Source: Spirosoma linguale DSM 74
Lineage (GTDB): Bacteria > Bacteroidota > Bacteroidia > Cytophagales > Spirosomataceae
Assembly: GCA_000024525.1 (NCBI GenBank)
Contig: CP001769.1
Location: forward strand, 6,977,001-7,041,000
Direction: 5' to 3'
Length of the DNA stretch: 64,000 bases
Of the stretch, positions 17,580-26,178 are shown one piece after another. The notes beneath the pieces are model-generated. The model ran no database searches and was not told where the DNA came from. It saw only the letters and a program-made list of their open reading frames with translations. A program made the translations under genes and the position numbers. Within the stretch, counting starts at the first letter, position 1, and every line of letters starts with the position of its first letter.

Positions 17580-18657
17580 CTACTCCTGTTCCAGCAAAAA
17601 TGCCTTGATAAACGGGTCGAGATCGCCGTCAAGCACTGCTTCTGTATTCGATGTCTGGTAACCGGTGCGGTGATCTTTCACCCGTCGGTCGTCGAGGACG
17701 TATGAACGGATTTGCGACCCCCACTCAATCTTTTGCTTGCTTGCTTCGACTTCGGCCCGGGCGGCATTGCGCTTCTGCACCTCAATTTCGTACAGCTTGG
17801 ACTTCAGCAATCGGATAGCCACTTCCTTGTTCTGCAACTGGCTCCGTTCCTGCTGACATTCAATAATTAGCCCGGATGGTTTGTGTTTCAAACGAACGGC
17901 CGTCTCAACCTTGTTCACGTTCTGGCCACCCGCACCCCCCGACCGGAACGTATCCCAGTCGATGTCCGCCGGATTAACTTCAATATTGATCGTGTCATCA
18001 ATCAACGGATAGGCATATACCGATGCAAACGATGTATGTCGACGTGCGTTGGAATCGAATGGAGAGATACGCACCAATCGGTGTACGCCGTTCTCGGATT
18101 TCAAAAACCCATAGGCCAGCGGGCCATCGACTTCAATGGTGGCAGATTTAATACCTGCCGTATCACCTTCCTGATAGTCGACCTGCTTGAGCCCGTAGCC
18201 GTGTTTCTCGGCCCAGCGCATGTACATGCGGTAGAGCATGTCGGCCCAGTCCTGGCTTTCGGTACCACCAGCACCAGCATTTATTTCGAGAACAGCACTG
18301 AGCTGGTCCTCTTCATTGCCAAGCATTTTTTTGAGTTCGAGCTCTTCGAGGGTGGTGGTCACCTTACGGCCTTCCTCATCGACTTCTTCTTCCGTTACAT
18401 CACCGGCTTCATAAAACTCAAACAAGGTTTCGAGGTCGCCGAACTGGCTGTTCAGTTTTTCATAGCCGGTGGTCCAGCCTTTCAAACCGCGTACCTGCTT
18501 CATAACACCTTCGGCCCGGGCCGCGTCGGTCCAGAATTCAGGCTGAAAAGTCTGCTGTTCGAGTTCAGCTAGTTGTTCTTTCTTATTATCGTAGTCAAAG
18601 ATACCCCCTCAGGGCCTCTACTCTGGCTCTCAAGTCGCTCAACTGGTCGGTTGTCAT
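17580..18657 (-). CDS. prfB: Peptide chain release factor 2, with programmed +1 frameshift
   Basis: RF2 reads UGA and UAA stops on the ribosome. The gene starts at ATG 18657 and codes 20 residues, then meets an in-frame TGA at 18597-18595. The context is AGG GGG TAT CTT TGA C, identical to the classic RF2 shift site: internal Shine-Dalgarno AGGGGG, slippery CTT and a weak TGA-C stop. After a +1 shift, skipping base 18597, the frame continues to 17580, giving 358 residues. SPF, the stop-recognition tripeptide, is at 198-200, and GGQ, the catalytic motif, at 243-245. Low RF2 favours the shift, so the gene regulates itself. A product starting at 18503 would be truncated and is not real. Confidence 0.97.
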
Positions 18658-18690
18658 GAACTTGTCGTGTTGGTTTAAAAAATAGAATTG

Positions 18691-18787
18691 TGACACAGAG
18701 CTACACGGAGGAGCACAAAGATTCAAAGAGGTGCTTATTAAATTCTTCTCTGTGAATCTCTGTGCTCCTTAGTGTAGCTCTGTGTCA
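18691..18787. repeat. 40-bp imperfect inverted repeat between prfB and lpdA
   Basis: Arms 18691-18730 and 18748-18787 match at 36 of 40 positions with a 17-nt loop. The arms are built of CACAGAG/AGCACA-type words and hold no internal palindrome. It lies between divergent genes, so it is not a terminator. Confidence 0.85.
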
Positions 18788-18851
18788 TAACACAAAGATA
18801 GAACAAATCAAGCTGGGGTAAGGGTTTGCGTCGGGTATCAACTTTTCGGCC

Positions 18852-18859
18852 TACCTTTG
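18852..18859 (+). promoter_or_regulatory. Promoter of lpdA
   Basis: TACCTTTG fits the Bacteroidota -7 element TAnnTTTG. A TTTG at 18825-18828 lies 23 nt upstream, at the long end of the allowed -33 spacing. The start codon is 57 nt downstream. Confidence 0.55.
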
Positions 18860-18916
18860 CGTTCTCTTTTTAAGACGAGTTTATTTTTTCATTCTACATT
18901 ATTCATTCATTAACTA

Positions 18917-20317
18917 ATGGCTTCACAGTACGATGTAATCGTTGTGGGTAGCGGGCCGGGCGGCTATGTGGCTGCTATCCGGGCGTCGCAGTTGGGTCTG
19001 AAAACGGCCGTCATCGAGCGCGAAAGCCTCGGCGGCATTTGTCTGAACTGGGGCTGTATCCCAACCAAAGCCCTGCTGAAATCGGCGCAGGTTTTTGAAT
19101 ATATCAAGCACTCGGCAGATTATGGAATCACCATTTCGGGCGAGTCGAAAGCTGATTTTGGTGCCGTCATCAAGCGGAGCCGGGGTGTTGCCGAAAGCAT
19201 GAGTAAAGGCGTTCAGTTTCTGATGAAAAAGAACAAGATTGACGTCATCAGCGGTTTCGGTAAAGTAAAATCAGGTAAAAAGGTAGAGGTAAAGGCTGCC
19301 GATGGTACTGTCACGACCTACGATGCCAAACATATTATCATCGCTACCGGTAGCCGTGCCCGCCAATTGCCTAACGTACCCATTGATGGGAACAAGGTTA
19401 TTGAATACCGGAAGGCTATGTCGCTCGAAAAGCGGCCTGATAGCCTGCTGGTAATCGGTTCCGGTGCTATTGGCGTGGAATTCGCCTACGTGTATGCCAG
19501 CATGGGCACCAAAGTGACCATCGTCGAATTCCTGCCCAACGTAGTGCCGATTGAAGATGAAGATATCTCGAAAGAACTGGCCAAGCAATACAAGAAACTT
19601 GGTATCGATATTTACACGAAGTCGGAAGTAACCAAAGTGGACACCAGCGGCAATGGCTGCAAAGTGTTCGTGAAAACACCCGATGGCGAAAAAACCTTTG
19701 ATGTCGACATCGTTCTGTCGGCAGCGGGTATTGTCGCCAATATCGAAAACATTGGGCTCGAAGAACTGGGTATTTCGGTCGACCGGGGCAAGATTGTTAC
19801 GGACGATTACTACCGCACAAACGTTGAAGGTTTCTATGCCATCGGCGACGTAACGAAAGGCCAGGCACTGGCGCACGTAGCCTCGGCCGAAGCGATCATC
19901 TGTGTTGAGAAAATTGCCGGTTTGTCGCACGTCGAGCCGCTGAACTATAACAACATTCCGGGCTGTACTTACTGTACGCCAGAAATTGCCTCGGTTGGTT
20001 ATACCGAAAAGGCCGCACGTGAAGCGGGTTATGAGCTGAAAGTAGGCAAGTTCCCGTTCTCGGCCTCGGGTAAAGCCAAAGCGGGTGGCGTACCCGAAGG
20101 GTTCGTAAAAGTTATTTTTGATGCCAAATACGGCGAGTTCCTGGGGGCTCACTTCATTGGCTCAAACGTAACGGAAATGATTGCTGAGGTGGTAACCGCC
20201 CGCAAGCTGGAAACAACCGGAGAAGAGATTCTGAAGGCGGTTCACCCGCACCCAACCATGTCGGAAGCCATCAAAGATGCAACCGAAGCGGCTTACGGCG
20301 AAGCAATTCACCTGTAA
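18917..20317 (+). CDS. lpdA: Dihydrolipoyl dehydrogenase (E3)
   Basis: A 466-residue FAD enzyme that reoxidises dihydrolipoyl groups of 2-oxoacid dehydrogenase and glycine cleavage complexes, making NADH. FAD is bound by GSGPGGYVAA (residues 11-20). The redox disulfide is Cys42-Cys47 in CLNWGC. A second Rossmann motif, GSGAIGVEFA, binds NAD. The C-terminal HPHPTMSEA has the catalytic His445-Glu450 pair that completes the partner subunit's site. Length is normal. The gene stands alone; the E1 and E2 subunits are not nearby, so the complex it serves cannot be read from context. Confidence 0.96.
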   Translation: MASQYDVIVVGSGPGGYVAAIRASQLGLKTAVIERESLGGICLNWGCIPTKALLKSAQVFEYIKHSADYGITISGESKADFGAVIKRSRGVAESMSKGVQFLMKKNKIDVISGFGKVKSGKKVEVKAADGTVTTYDAKHIIIATGSRARQLPNVPIDGNKVIEYRKAMSLEKRPDSLLVIGSGAIGVEFAYVYASMGTKVTIVEFLPNVVPIEDEDISKELAKQYKKLGIDIYTKSEVTKVDTSGNGCKVFVKTPDGEKTFDVDIVLSAAGIVANIENIGLEELGISVDRGKIVTDDYYRTNVEGFYAIGDVTKGQALAHVASAEAIICVEKIAGLSHVEPLNYNNIPGCTYCTPEIASVGYTEKAAREAGYELKVGKFPFSASGKAKAGGVPEGFVKVIFDAKYGEFLGAHFIGSNVTEMIAEVVTARKLETTGEEILKAVHPHPTMSEAIKDATEAAYGEAIHL

Positions 20318-20336
20318 GAAGCTGTATATCTAGTAA

Positions 20337-20380
20337 CATATAAACGGCCGGATTGACATGTCAATCCGGCCGTTTATATG
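20337..20380. repeat. 44-bp perfect palindrome after lpdA
   Basis: Bases 20337-20358 and 20359-20380 are exact reverse complements with no spacer (centre GACATGTC). It follows the lpdA stop by 19 nt. The centre would open to a small loop in RNA. No T-run follows. Confidence 0.9.
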
Positions 20381-20467
20381 TAGTACCGAGCGTCGGCCCG
20401 GCGACCGTCCCGGTCGGGTGTATTTCTATCTAACTGATTCACACCCGATCGTGCCGCTCGGTACTAC
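20380..20467. repeat. Inverted repeat, family T copy 2 (partly decayed)
   Basis: Outer arms GTAGTACCGAGCG (20380-20392) and its complement (20455-20467) are perfect. Inner TCGGGTGT/ACACCCGA also pair. The left half has extra GACCGTCCCGG sequence matching the other two copies. The glycosyltransferase stop codon lies in the right arm. Confidence 0.8.
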
Positions 20468-21204
20468 GTCAAAACCTTCCAGTTAAACACACCGATTTTG
20501 GTTAGAAAGTAGAGGAATGAGGTTCGTAATACGCCAAGACCGTAGATCGAACTGCGCCGAAAATTAATGGACGAAGCTTCCTCAAAGTATTTGGTAGGGC
20601 AGGTGACTTCGCCGATTTCGTAGCCTTTATAGAAAATCTGGGCTACCATTTCGTTGTCGAAGATAAAATCGTCGGAGTTATGGGTAAAATCCAAACTGCG
20701 CAGGACCTCGCCCGAAAAAGCCCGATAACCGGTATGGTATTCGGACAGTTTCTGATTCATCAGCAGGTTTTGCGAAAAGGTCAGGAAACGGTTGGCAATG
20801 TATTTATACATCGGCATGCCTCCTTTCAAAGCCCCTTTCCCCAGAATACGCGACGCAAACACAACGGGATACAATTCGTTGCCAATAATGGAAATTATAG
20901 CGGGCAATAGGAGAGGAGTATACTGATAATCGGGGTGGAGCATAACGACAATGTCGGCCCCAAGTTCGAGAGCTTTGGCATAGCAGGTTTTCTGATTGCC
21001 GCCATAGCCTTTGTTCCGGTCGTGCCGGATTATATGCCGAATACCTAGTTGTCTGGCTACTTCGACCGTATTGTCTGGGCTGGCATCGTCAACTAAAATG
21101 ACGTCATCGACTAAATCGAGCGGAATTTCTCGGTAAGTGCGTTCCAGCGTCAAGGCTGCCCGGTAGGCGGGCATCACGACAATTACCTTCTTATTATTAA
21201 ACAT
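20464..21204 (-). CDS. Glycosyltransferase family 2 (DPM1-like)
   Basis: A 246-residue GT-A fold enzyme. VVMPAYRAALTLERTY at the start, VDDASPDNT (nucleotide binding) and the HPDYQ metal motif place it with polyprenyl-phosphate mannose or glucose synthases. The acceptor-site HTGYRAFS follows. Unlike longer relatives it has no pair of C-terminal membrane helices. Such enzymes load a sugar onto a lipid carrier for surface glycans. The stop codon, TAG at 20464-20466, is inside an intergenic repeat, so the last residues depend on the repeat sequence. Confidence 0.9.
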   Translation of the reverse strand: MFNNKKVIVVMPAYRAALTLERTYREIPLDLVDDVILVDDASPDNTVEVARQLGIRHIIRHDRNKGYGGNQKTCYAKALELGADIVVMLHPDYQYTPLLLPAIISIIGNELYPVVFASRILGKGALKGGMPMYKYIANRFLTFSQNLLMNQKLSEYHTGYRAFSGEVLRSLDFTHNSDDFIFDNEMVAQIFYKGYEIGEVTCPTKYFEEASSINFRRSSIYGLGVLRTSFLYFLTKIGVFNWKVLT

Positions 21205-21282
21205 TAGAGCAAAATTAAGCGGTGGGTATTATCTAGCCAATAAATTTGACAATTAAAGCCATTTCGTTTGACATAATGGCCG

Positions 21283-21290
21283 TAGATTTG
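21283..21290 (+). promoter_or_regulatory. Candidate -7 promoter element for terC
   Basis: TAGATTTG fits TAnnTTTG and lies 59 nt before the terC ATG. No well-spaced -33 TTTG was seen. Confidence 0.35.
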
Positions 21291-21349
21291 TTGTTTAATC
21301 TGGAGCATCAGTAGGCCAAAGGCTTCATTATCTGTTCATTTTTCACATT

Positions 21350-22414
21350 ATGTTATCTAGCGAAACCGTTTTTTTTCTCGCCTTTGCTGCTTTTGTTCTG
21401 GTAATTATGGCCCTGGATTTAGGCGTTTTTTCCAAGCGCAAAAGCCACGTTGTTCAATTTAAGGAAGCGGCAATCTGGAGTGCTATCTGGGTTGCTTTAT
21501 CAATTGCCTTTTATTTTTTCCTTCAAAATTACGGGTATCTGGTTCATGGCATTACCGATATGGCCCGGCTTCAGGAAGTACGAAATAAATACGCTGAGCA
21601 TGTTGAGTTAATACCCGGCAATTTTTCTGCCAGTTTAGCCCGCTTTCAGGCCAACATGTCTCTGGAGTACATCACGGGTTATTTGGTGGAGTACTCTTTA
21701 TCAGCCGATAATATCTTTGTTTTTATACTGATATTCAGTTCATTCGGTGTCCGGGAGCGGTATTATAAGAAGATTCTGGTGTGGGGTATTCTTGGCGCAA
21801 TTATTCTTCGATTTGTCTTTATCTTCCTGGGCTCAGCCTTGATTCAGCGTTTTGAGTGGATCATGTATCTGTTCGGTGCTTTTCTGGTGTATACAGGTGT
21901 CCAACTGTTTTTTCAGAAAGAAGAAGATGAAAAGATTGACCCATCAAGTCATCCGGTAGTGCGTTTCGCCAGTAAATACCTGAACGTCTACCATCGGAAT
22001 GTGACCGATAATTTTTTCATCCGGCGTAAGTCAGACCACAAGCTGTTCGTAACTCCTTTGTTTCTGATTGTCATTGTCGTGGCCTTCACCGATCTGGTGT
22101 TTGCGGTCGATTCCATTCCGGCTATTTTCTCGATTACCAAAGACCCGTATATTGTCTTCTTTTCGAACGTATTTGCCATCATGGGCTTGCGGTCGATGTT
22201 CTTCTTCCTGTCCAGCATTATGGATCAGTTCCGTTTCCTGAAGGTTGGTCTGGCGGTACTGCTGACCTTTATCGGGGCTAAGATGCTGGCCGAACACTGG
22301 CTGGCTGAGCAAGGGTTTAAACCCGTTTACTCGTTGTACATTATTATTGCTATTCTGGGTATAAGCGTTTTGGCCTCCTGGCTCATTCCTGAAAAGAAAG
22401 AAGTAGAAGCATAA
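21350..22414 (+). CDS. TerC family integral membrane protein (Alx-like)
   Basis: A 354-residue protein with about nine hydrophobic helices and the acidic membrane motifs of the family: MALDLGVF in helix 1, YSLSADNIFVFILIF, and FTDLVFAVDSIPAIFSITKDPYIVF. By family knowledge TerC/Alx proteins export or balance Mn2+ and are linked to tellurite and pH stress; metal transport is the most likely role. No other tellurite genes are near, so it is probably a stand-alone housekeeping copy. A clear terminator follows. Confidence 0.92.
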   Translation: MLSSETVFFLAFAAFVLVIMALDLGVFSKRKSHVVQFKEAAIWSAIWVALSIAFYFFLQNYGYLVHGITDMARLQEVRNKYAEHVELIPGNFSASLARFQANMSLEYITGYLVEYSLSADNIFVFILIFSSFGVRERYYKKILVWGILGAIILRFVFIFLGSALIQRFEWIMYLFGAFLVYTGVQLFFQKEEDEKIDPSSHPVVRFASKYLNVYHRNVTDNFFIRRKSDHKLFVTPLFLIVIVVAFTDLVFAVDSIPAIFSITKDPYIVFFSNVFAIMGLRSMFFFLSSIMDQFRFLKVGLAVLLTFIGAKMLAEHWLAEQGFKPVYSLYIIIAILGISVLASWLIPEKKEVEA

Positions 22415-22435
22415 TCATAATCTATCAGTCTGGCT

Positions 22436-22469
22436 AAGCCATCCGGAGATTCCTTCGGATGGCTTTTTT
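22436..22469 (+). terminator. Intrinsic terminator of terC
   Basis: Stem 22436-22448 with 22453-22465 (13 bp including one G-U), 4-nt loop, then TTTTTT. Confidence 0.85.
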
Positions 22470-22542
22470 GTGGTCTTATTTACCTATATCAATAACTACT
22501 ATAAATTTTCCAGTAAACCTGTAGGACTTATTCGTGTGTTTG

Positions 22543-22550
22543 TACTTTTG
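22543..22550 (+). promoter_or_regulatory. Candidate -7 promoter element for the siderophore receptor
   Basis: TACTTTTG fits TAnnTTTG. The start site would fall at about 22557, inside the palindrome described next. No clear -33 element. Confidence 0.4.
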
Positions 22551-22551
22551 T

Positions 22552-22568
22552 TTTAGAATTAGTCTAAA
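22552..22568. promoter_or_regulatory. Candidate iron-responsive operator
   Basis: TTTAGA-ATTAG-TCTAAA is a palindrome with 6-bp arms and a 5-bp spacer, 6 nt before the receptor ATG and overlapping the expected start site. Its form is like DtxR/IdeR-type boxes with TTAG...CTAA. Which regulator binds is inferred. Confidence 0.45.
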
Positions 22569-22574
22569 TAAATA

Positions 22575-24956
22575 ATGATAACACATTTCTATACATATCG
22601 ATATTACATAGCAGGCTTAGGGTTGCTATGGGGTGTTTTGCTAAGTTCGCTGAGCTTTGGCCAAACGACTGGGACTATTGCCGGTCGGGTTCTGACCGCT
22701 GACTCACAACCTGTGGCGCAGGTAACCGTACGACTTACTAATGGTCGAATTGGGGCGTTGACGAATGAGCAGGGTGAGTTTACGCTCAATCAGGTTCCGG
22801 CCGGTACGCATACATTGCTGATAAGCCGAATGGGTTATAGCCGTATCCGGCAATCGGTAACGGTAGCCGCCGGCGAAACGGTGAACCTGACCGATATTAC
22901 CCTGCTGGAAAGTAGTGAGTCGCTTCAGGAAGTAACCGTAGAGGGCAAAAACTCATATAAGGCCGACATCCCGTCATACAGCCTGCGGGTGAAAACGCCC
23001 CTGATTGAGCTGCCGCAGAACATTCAGGTCATAAACCGGCAGCTCATAGCCGATCAGCAGATTTTCGATATGCTGGAAGGCGTTTCACGCAATGTAAGTG
23101 GGGTAACCAAGCAGGAACACTGGGACAATTACGCCCGCCTGAATATGCGGGGTTCTCGGGTGGCTCCCTTCCGAAATGGGATGAACGTTCAGTCGACCTG
23201 GGGCCCACTGGCCGAGGATATGTCGATGGTTGAGCGCATTGAATTTGTGAAAGGTCCCGCCGGTTTCATGATGGCCAACGGCGAACCCAGTGGTTTTTAT
23301 AACGTCGTGACCAAAAAGCCAACCGGCGTTTCGAAAGGTGAAGTGACCATGACAACAGGAAGTTTCGACACCTACCGCGCCACCCTCGACTTGGATGGTA
23401 AACTCAAGCAGGACGGTAGCTTATTGTATCGGCTGAATGTAATGGGCCAGGCCAAGGGCTCTTTCCGCGATTTTGAGTACAATAATCGGTATACGGTGGC
23501 CCCCGTACTCAAATATAAATTGAGCGAGCAGACGTCGATAACGGCGGAATACACGTACCAGTATTCACAGATGTCGGCAATTGGATCGGCCTACGTTTTC
23601 TCGGCTACGGGCATGGGCAATCTACCCCGTGCCTCAACAGCAGCCTCGGCCAACCTCGACCCCACGAACGTTCACGATCATAGCGCCTTTCTGATTCTGG
23701 AACACCAGCTTAATCCGAACTGGAAATTGACCGGCCAACTGGCTTATTTCAACATGAGTCAGGTTGGTAGTTCCATCTGGGCCGATTCAGCTAAAGCCGA
23801 TGGTACCGTTTACCGGTACGCCGGTATCTGGGATGCAGCCAACGAAGGAAAGTTTGCCCAGATTTTCGTGAATGGCGATGTAAAAACCGGGGGCATTATC
23901 CACCGAATCCTGGCAGGTCTGGATTTAGGCAACAAAAAATACATGGCCGACTGGGGCCAGAGCTTTCCACTCTATAGTAAGGATTTTACGTTTAACGTCA
24001 ACGCACCAAATTATTACCTGCCCGCCAGTCTGCTACCTAAGTTTGACCGAACACAAAGCCTGCGAAACCGCGCCGGGGCCAATGTGCTGAGCCAATCCTA
24101 TAGCGGAATTTATTTGCAGGATGAGTTACGCTTCTGGCAAGACCGGCTTCGTCTGACATTGGCTGGTCGGGTAACGTCGGCAAGAGACAGCCAATATGGT
24201 TCGGGTACGAATGAAACGGTCTTCACACCCCGCGTCGGTATCAGTGCGTCGTTATCGAAACAAACCTCTCTGTATGCGCTTTACGATCAGGCGTTTGTTC
24301 CTCAGGCGGGTGTCGATCGAGCTGGAAATGCCTTTAAGCCCATTACCGGCAACAATATGGAAGTTGGTCTAAAGAGAGACTGGGCTGATGGGCGCTGGAA
24401 TTCGACCCTGTCGCTGTATCAGATCACGAAAAATAACGTACTCACCACCGATCCTACCAATCCCAACTACTCCATTCAGTTAGGCCAGACAGAAACAAAG
24501 GGTATTGAATTTGACGTGCGGGGTGAACTGCTGCCGGGCCTGAATCTGGTAGCCAACTACGCCTACACCGACTCAAAAATCACGAAGGATACCAAATCGG
24601 AAAATGTAGGGATGCCGGTGCCGGGTTACAGTAAGCACGTAACCAACGCCTGGCTTGCCTATCGGGTACGGGAGGGAAGCTTGCAGGGGCTGGGTGTTTC
24701 GCTGGGCTATCAGTGGCAGCTCGACCGGTATGCCTGGTTTTCGGATGCCACATCCAAAGAGCCAACCTTACCGAATACCTTCCGGGCCGACGGGGCCATT
24801 TCTTGGCAGAACGGCCGTGTCAACGTTGCGCTTAACGTCAATAATCTATTCGACGCCTATCTGTATTCGGGAGCTTACTACCCGTACGGCGGCTACTATT
24901 ACTACCAGGCAGAGGCCCCACGCAATTTCCGCCTGAGCATGGGCTATAAATTTTAA
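22575..24956 (+). CDS. TonB-dependent siderophore receptor
   Basis: A 793-residue outer-membrane receptor. The signal peptide ends near SFGQ. A carboxypeptidase-regulatory-like beta domain follows (residues about 30-115: GTIAGRVLTADSQPVAQVTV...), then a TonB plug (about 125-240, with QNIQVINRQLIADQQ and KGPAGFMMANGEPSGFYNVVTKKP), then a 22-strand barrel ending in Phe. The plug wording is that of the FhuA/FoxA-type siderophore group, so ferric siderophore uptake is likely. A palindromic operator sits just upstream. The PepSY gene 18 nt downstream probably reduces or helps release the iron. Confidence 0.93.
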   Translation: MITHFYTYRYYIAGLGLLWGVLLSSLSFGQTTGTIAGRVLTADSQPVAQVTVRLTNGRIGALTNEQGEFTLNQVPAGTHTLLISRMGYSRIRQSVTVAAGETVNLTDITLLESSESLQEVTVEGKNSYKADIPSYSLRVKTPLIELPQNIQVINRQLIADQQIFDMLEGVSRNVSGVTKQEHWDNYARLNMRGSRVAPFRNGMNVQSTWGPLAEDMSMVERIEFVKGPAGFMMANGEPSGFYNVVTKKPTGVSKGEVTMTTGSFDTYRATLDLDGKLKQDGSLLYRLNVMGQAKGSFRDFEYNNRYTVAPVLKYKLSEQTSITAEYTYQYSQMSAIGSAYVFSATGMGNLPRASTAASANLDPTNVHDHSAFLILEHQLNPNWKLTGQLAYFNMSQVGSSIWADSAKADGTVYRYAGIWDAANEGKFAQIFVNGDVKTGGIIHRILAGLDLGNKKYMADWGQSFPLYSKDFTFNVNAPNYYLPASLLPKFDRTQSLRNRAGANVLSQSYSGIYLQDELRFWQDRLRLTLAGRVTSARDSQYGSGTNETVFTPRVGISASLSKQTSLYALYDQAFVPQAGVDRAGNAFKPITGNNMEVGLKRDWADGRWNSTLSLYQITKNNVLTTDPTNPNYSIQLGQTETKGIEFDVRGELLPGLNLVANYAYTDSKITKDTKSENVGMPVPGYSKHVTNAWLAYRVREGSLQGLGVSLGYQWQLDRYAWFSDATSKEPTLPNTFRADGAISWQNGRVNVALNVNNLFDAYLYSGAYYPYGGYYYYQAEAPRNFRLSMGYKF

Positions 24957-24974
24957 TAAGTTGACAAACTGACC

Positions 24975-26141
24975 ATGACAGCGAAAAAACTGATTGGTAA
25001 AGTACACCTCTGGCTCGGACTCTCGTCCGGGCTATTGGTGTTTGTGGTTGCCATTACGGGCTGTGTATTAGCATTTGAGCAGGAGATCAAGACCGTTTTG
25101 CGGCCATATCAGTTCATTGAACCGGTTGCGAACGGTGTTCCTATGTCGCCTTCTCAACTGCGAGCCATCGCCGAAGAAGTGGTGCCGGGTAAACCGGCCA
25201 AAGCGGTTATCTATGGCGACGGAGAGCATAGTGCCATTGTTCCCTTTTACGGGGTAGCTCCGGATTATTACTATCAGGTGTATATGAATCCGTATACGGG
25301 TAAGGTGCTGCACGTACACGATGAGGAAACGGATTTCTTTCACTTCATCCTCCACGGACACTATTACCTGTGGCTCCCCGAAACGATCGGGCAGCCGGTT
25401 GTGGCCTACGGGACATTGGTATTTGCCATCATGTTGATAACCGGTCTGGTATTGTGGTGGCCGAAAAACCTGAAGAAGGCCAATCGGGAGAAAAGCTTCC
25501 GCATCAAGTGGAAAGCCAAATGGCGTCGGGTAAATTATGACTTACACAATGTTCCCGGTTTTTACGCGCTGTCCATCGGTCTGGTACTGGCCCTAACGGG
25601 GATGATTTTTGGCATTCAGTGGTTCGCCGACTCCGTGTATTGGGTTAGCTCCGGTGGAAAAACAGCACCGGTATATCAGTTGCCTTTGTCCGATACAACG
25701 GCCGTTCGACGGTTTGCTGCACCGGAAGACCGCGTCTGGCAGCAGTTGTCAAGGAGTAAGCCACATACCGCCGGACTTTATATTTCCTTTCCAGAAAAAG
25801 CGTCGGAATCCATCTTTGCCTACGTCAACTACAAACCCGGCACCTATTATAAAATGGATTACTATTCGTTCGATCAGCACACGCTGAAACCGCTGATAAC
25901 CGAAGGGCCTTATTCCGGTACCTACGCGAAAGCTGGTTTTGGCGATAAGCTTCGCCGGATGAACTACGACATTCATACCGGTGCCATACTGAGTTTACCG
26001 GGTAAACTACTGGCTTTCTGCGGCAGCCTGATCTGTGCTAGTCTACCCATTACAGGTACTATCATCTGGTGGGGACGTCGGAAAAAGAAGTCACCTGCCG
26101 TGAAACAGTACGCCAGCCAAAGGGTCAGGGAAAAAGTCTGA
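24975..26141 (+). CDS. PepSY-associated transmembrane protein (siderophore reductase type)
   Basis: A 388-residue inner-membrane protein with four hydrophobic segments: near residues 12-35, 140-165, 195-220 and 345-370. PepSY-type periplasmic segments lie between them. Membrane-facing His motifs are seen in HLWLGL, FHFILHGHYYLWL, YDLHNVPGFYALS and YDIHTGAILSLPGK. The family (PiuB/FsrB-like) is associated with siderophore receptors and with reduction of bound Fe(III). It follows the receptor by 18 nt and is almost certainly cotranscribed. Confidence 0.92.
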   Translation: MTAKKLIGKVHLWLGLSSGLLVFVVAITGCVLAFEQEIKTVLRPYQFIEPVANGVPMSPSQLRAIAEEVVPGKPAKAVIYGDGEHSAIVPFYGVAPDYYYQVYMNPYTGKVLHVHDEETDFFHFILHGHYYLWLPETIGQPVVAYGTLVFAIMLITGLVLWWPKNLKKANREKSFRIKWKAKWRRVNYDLHNVPGFYALSIGLVLALTGMIFGIQWFADSVYWVSSGGKTAPVYQLPLSDTTAVRRFAAPEDRVWQQLSRSKPHTAGLYISFPEKASESIFAYVNYKPGTYYKMDYYSFDQHTLKPLITEGPYSGTYAKAGFGDKLRRMNYDIHTGAILSLPGKLLAFCGSLICASLPITGTIIWWGRRKKKSPAVKQYASQRVREKV

Positions 26142-26178
26142 GGTAGCAGACGAACGATTTAGAGGATTTTTCTGGATT

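Noticed and set aside
19271..20152. 293-residue minus-strand frame over lpdA
   Set aside because: Antisense to a certain lpdA gene with all catalytic residues; no recognisable domain.
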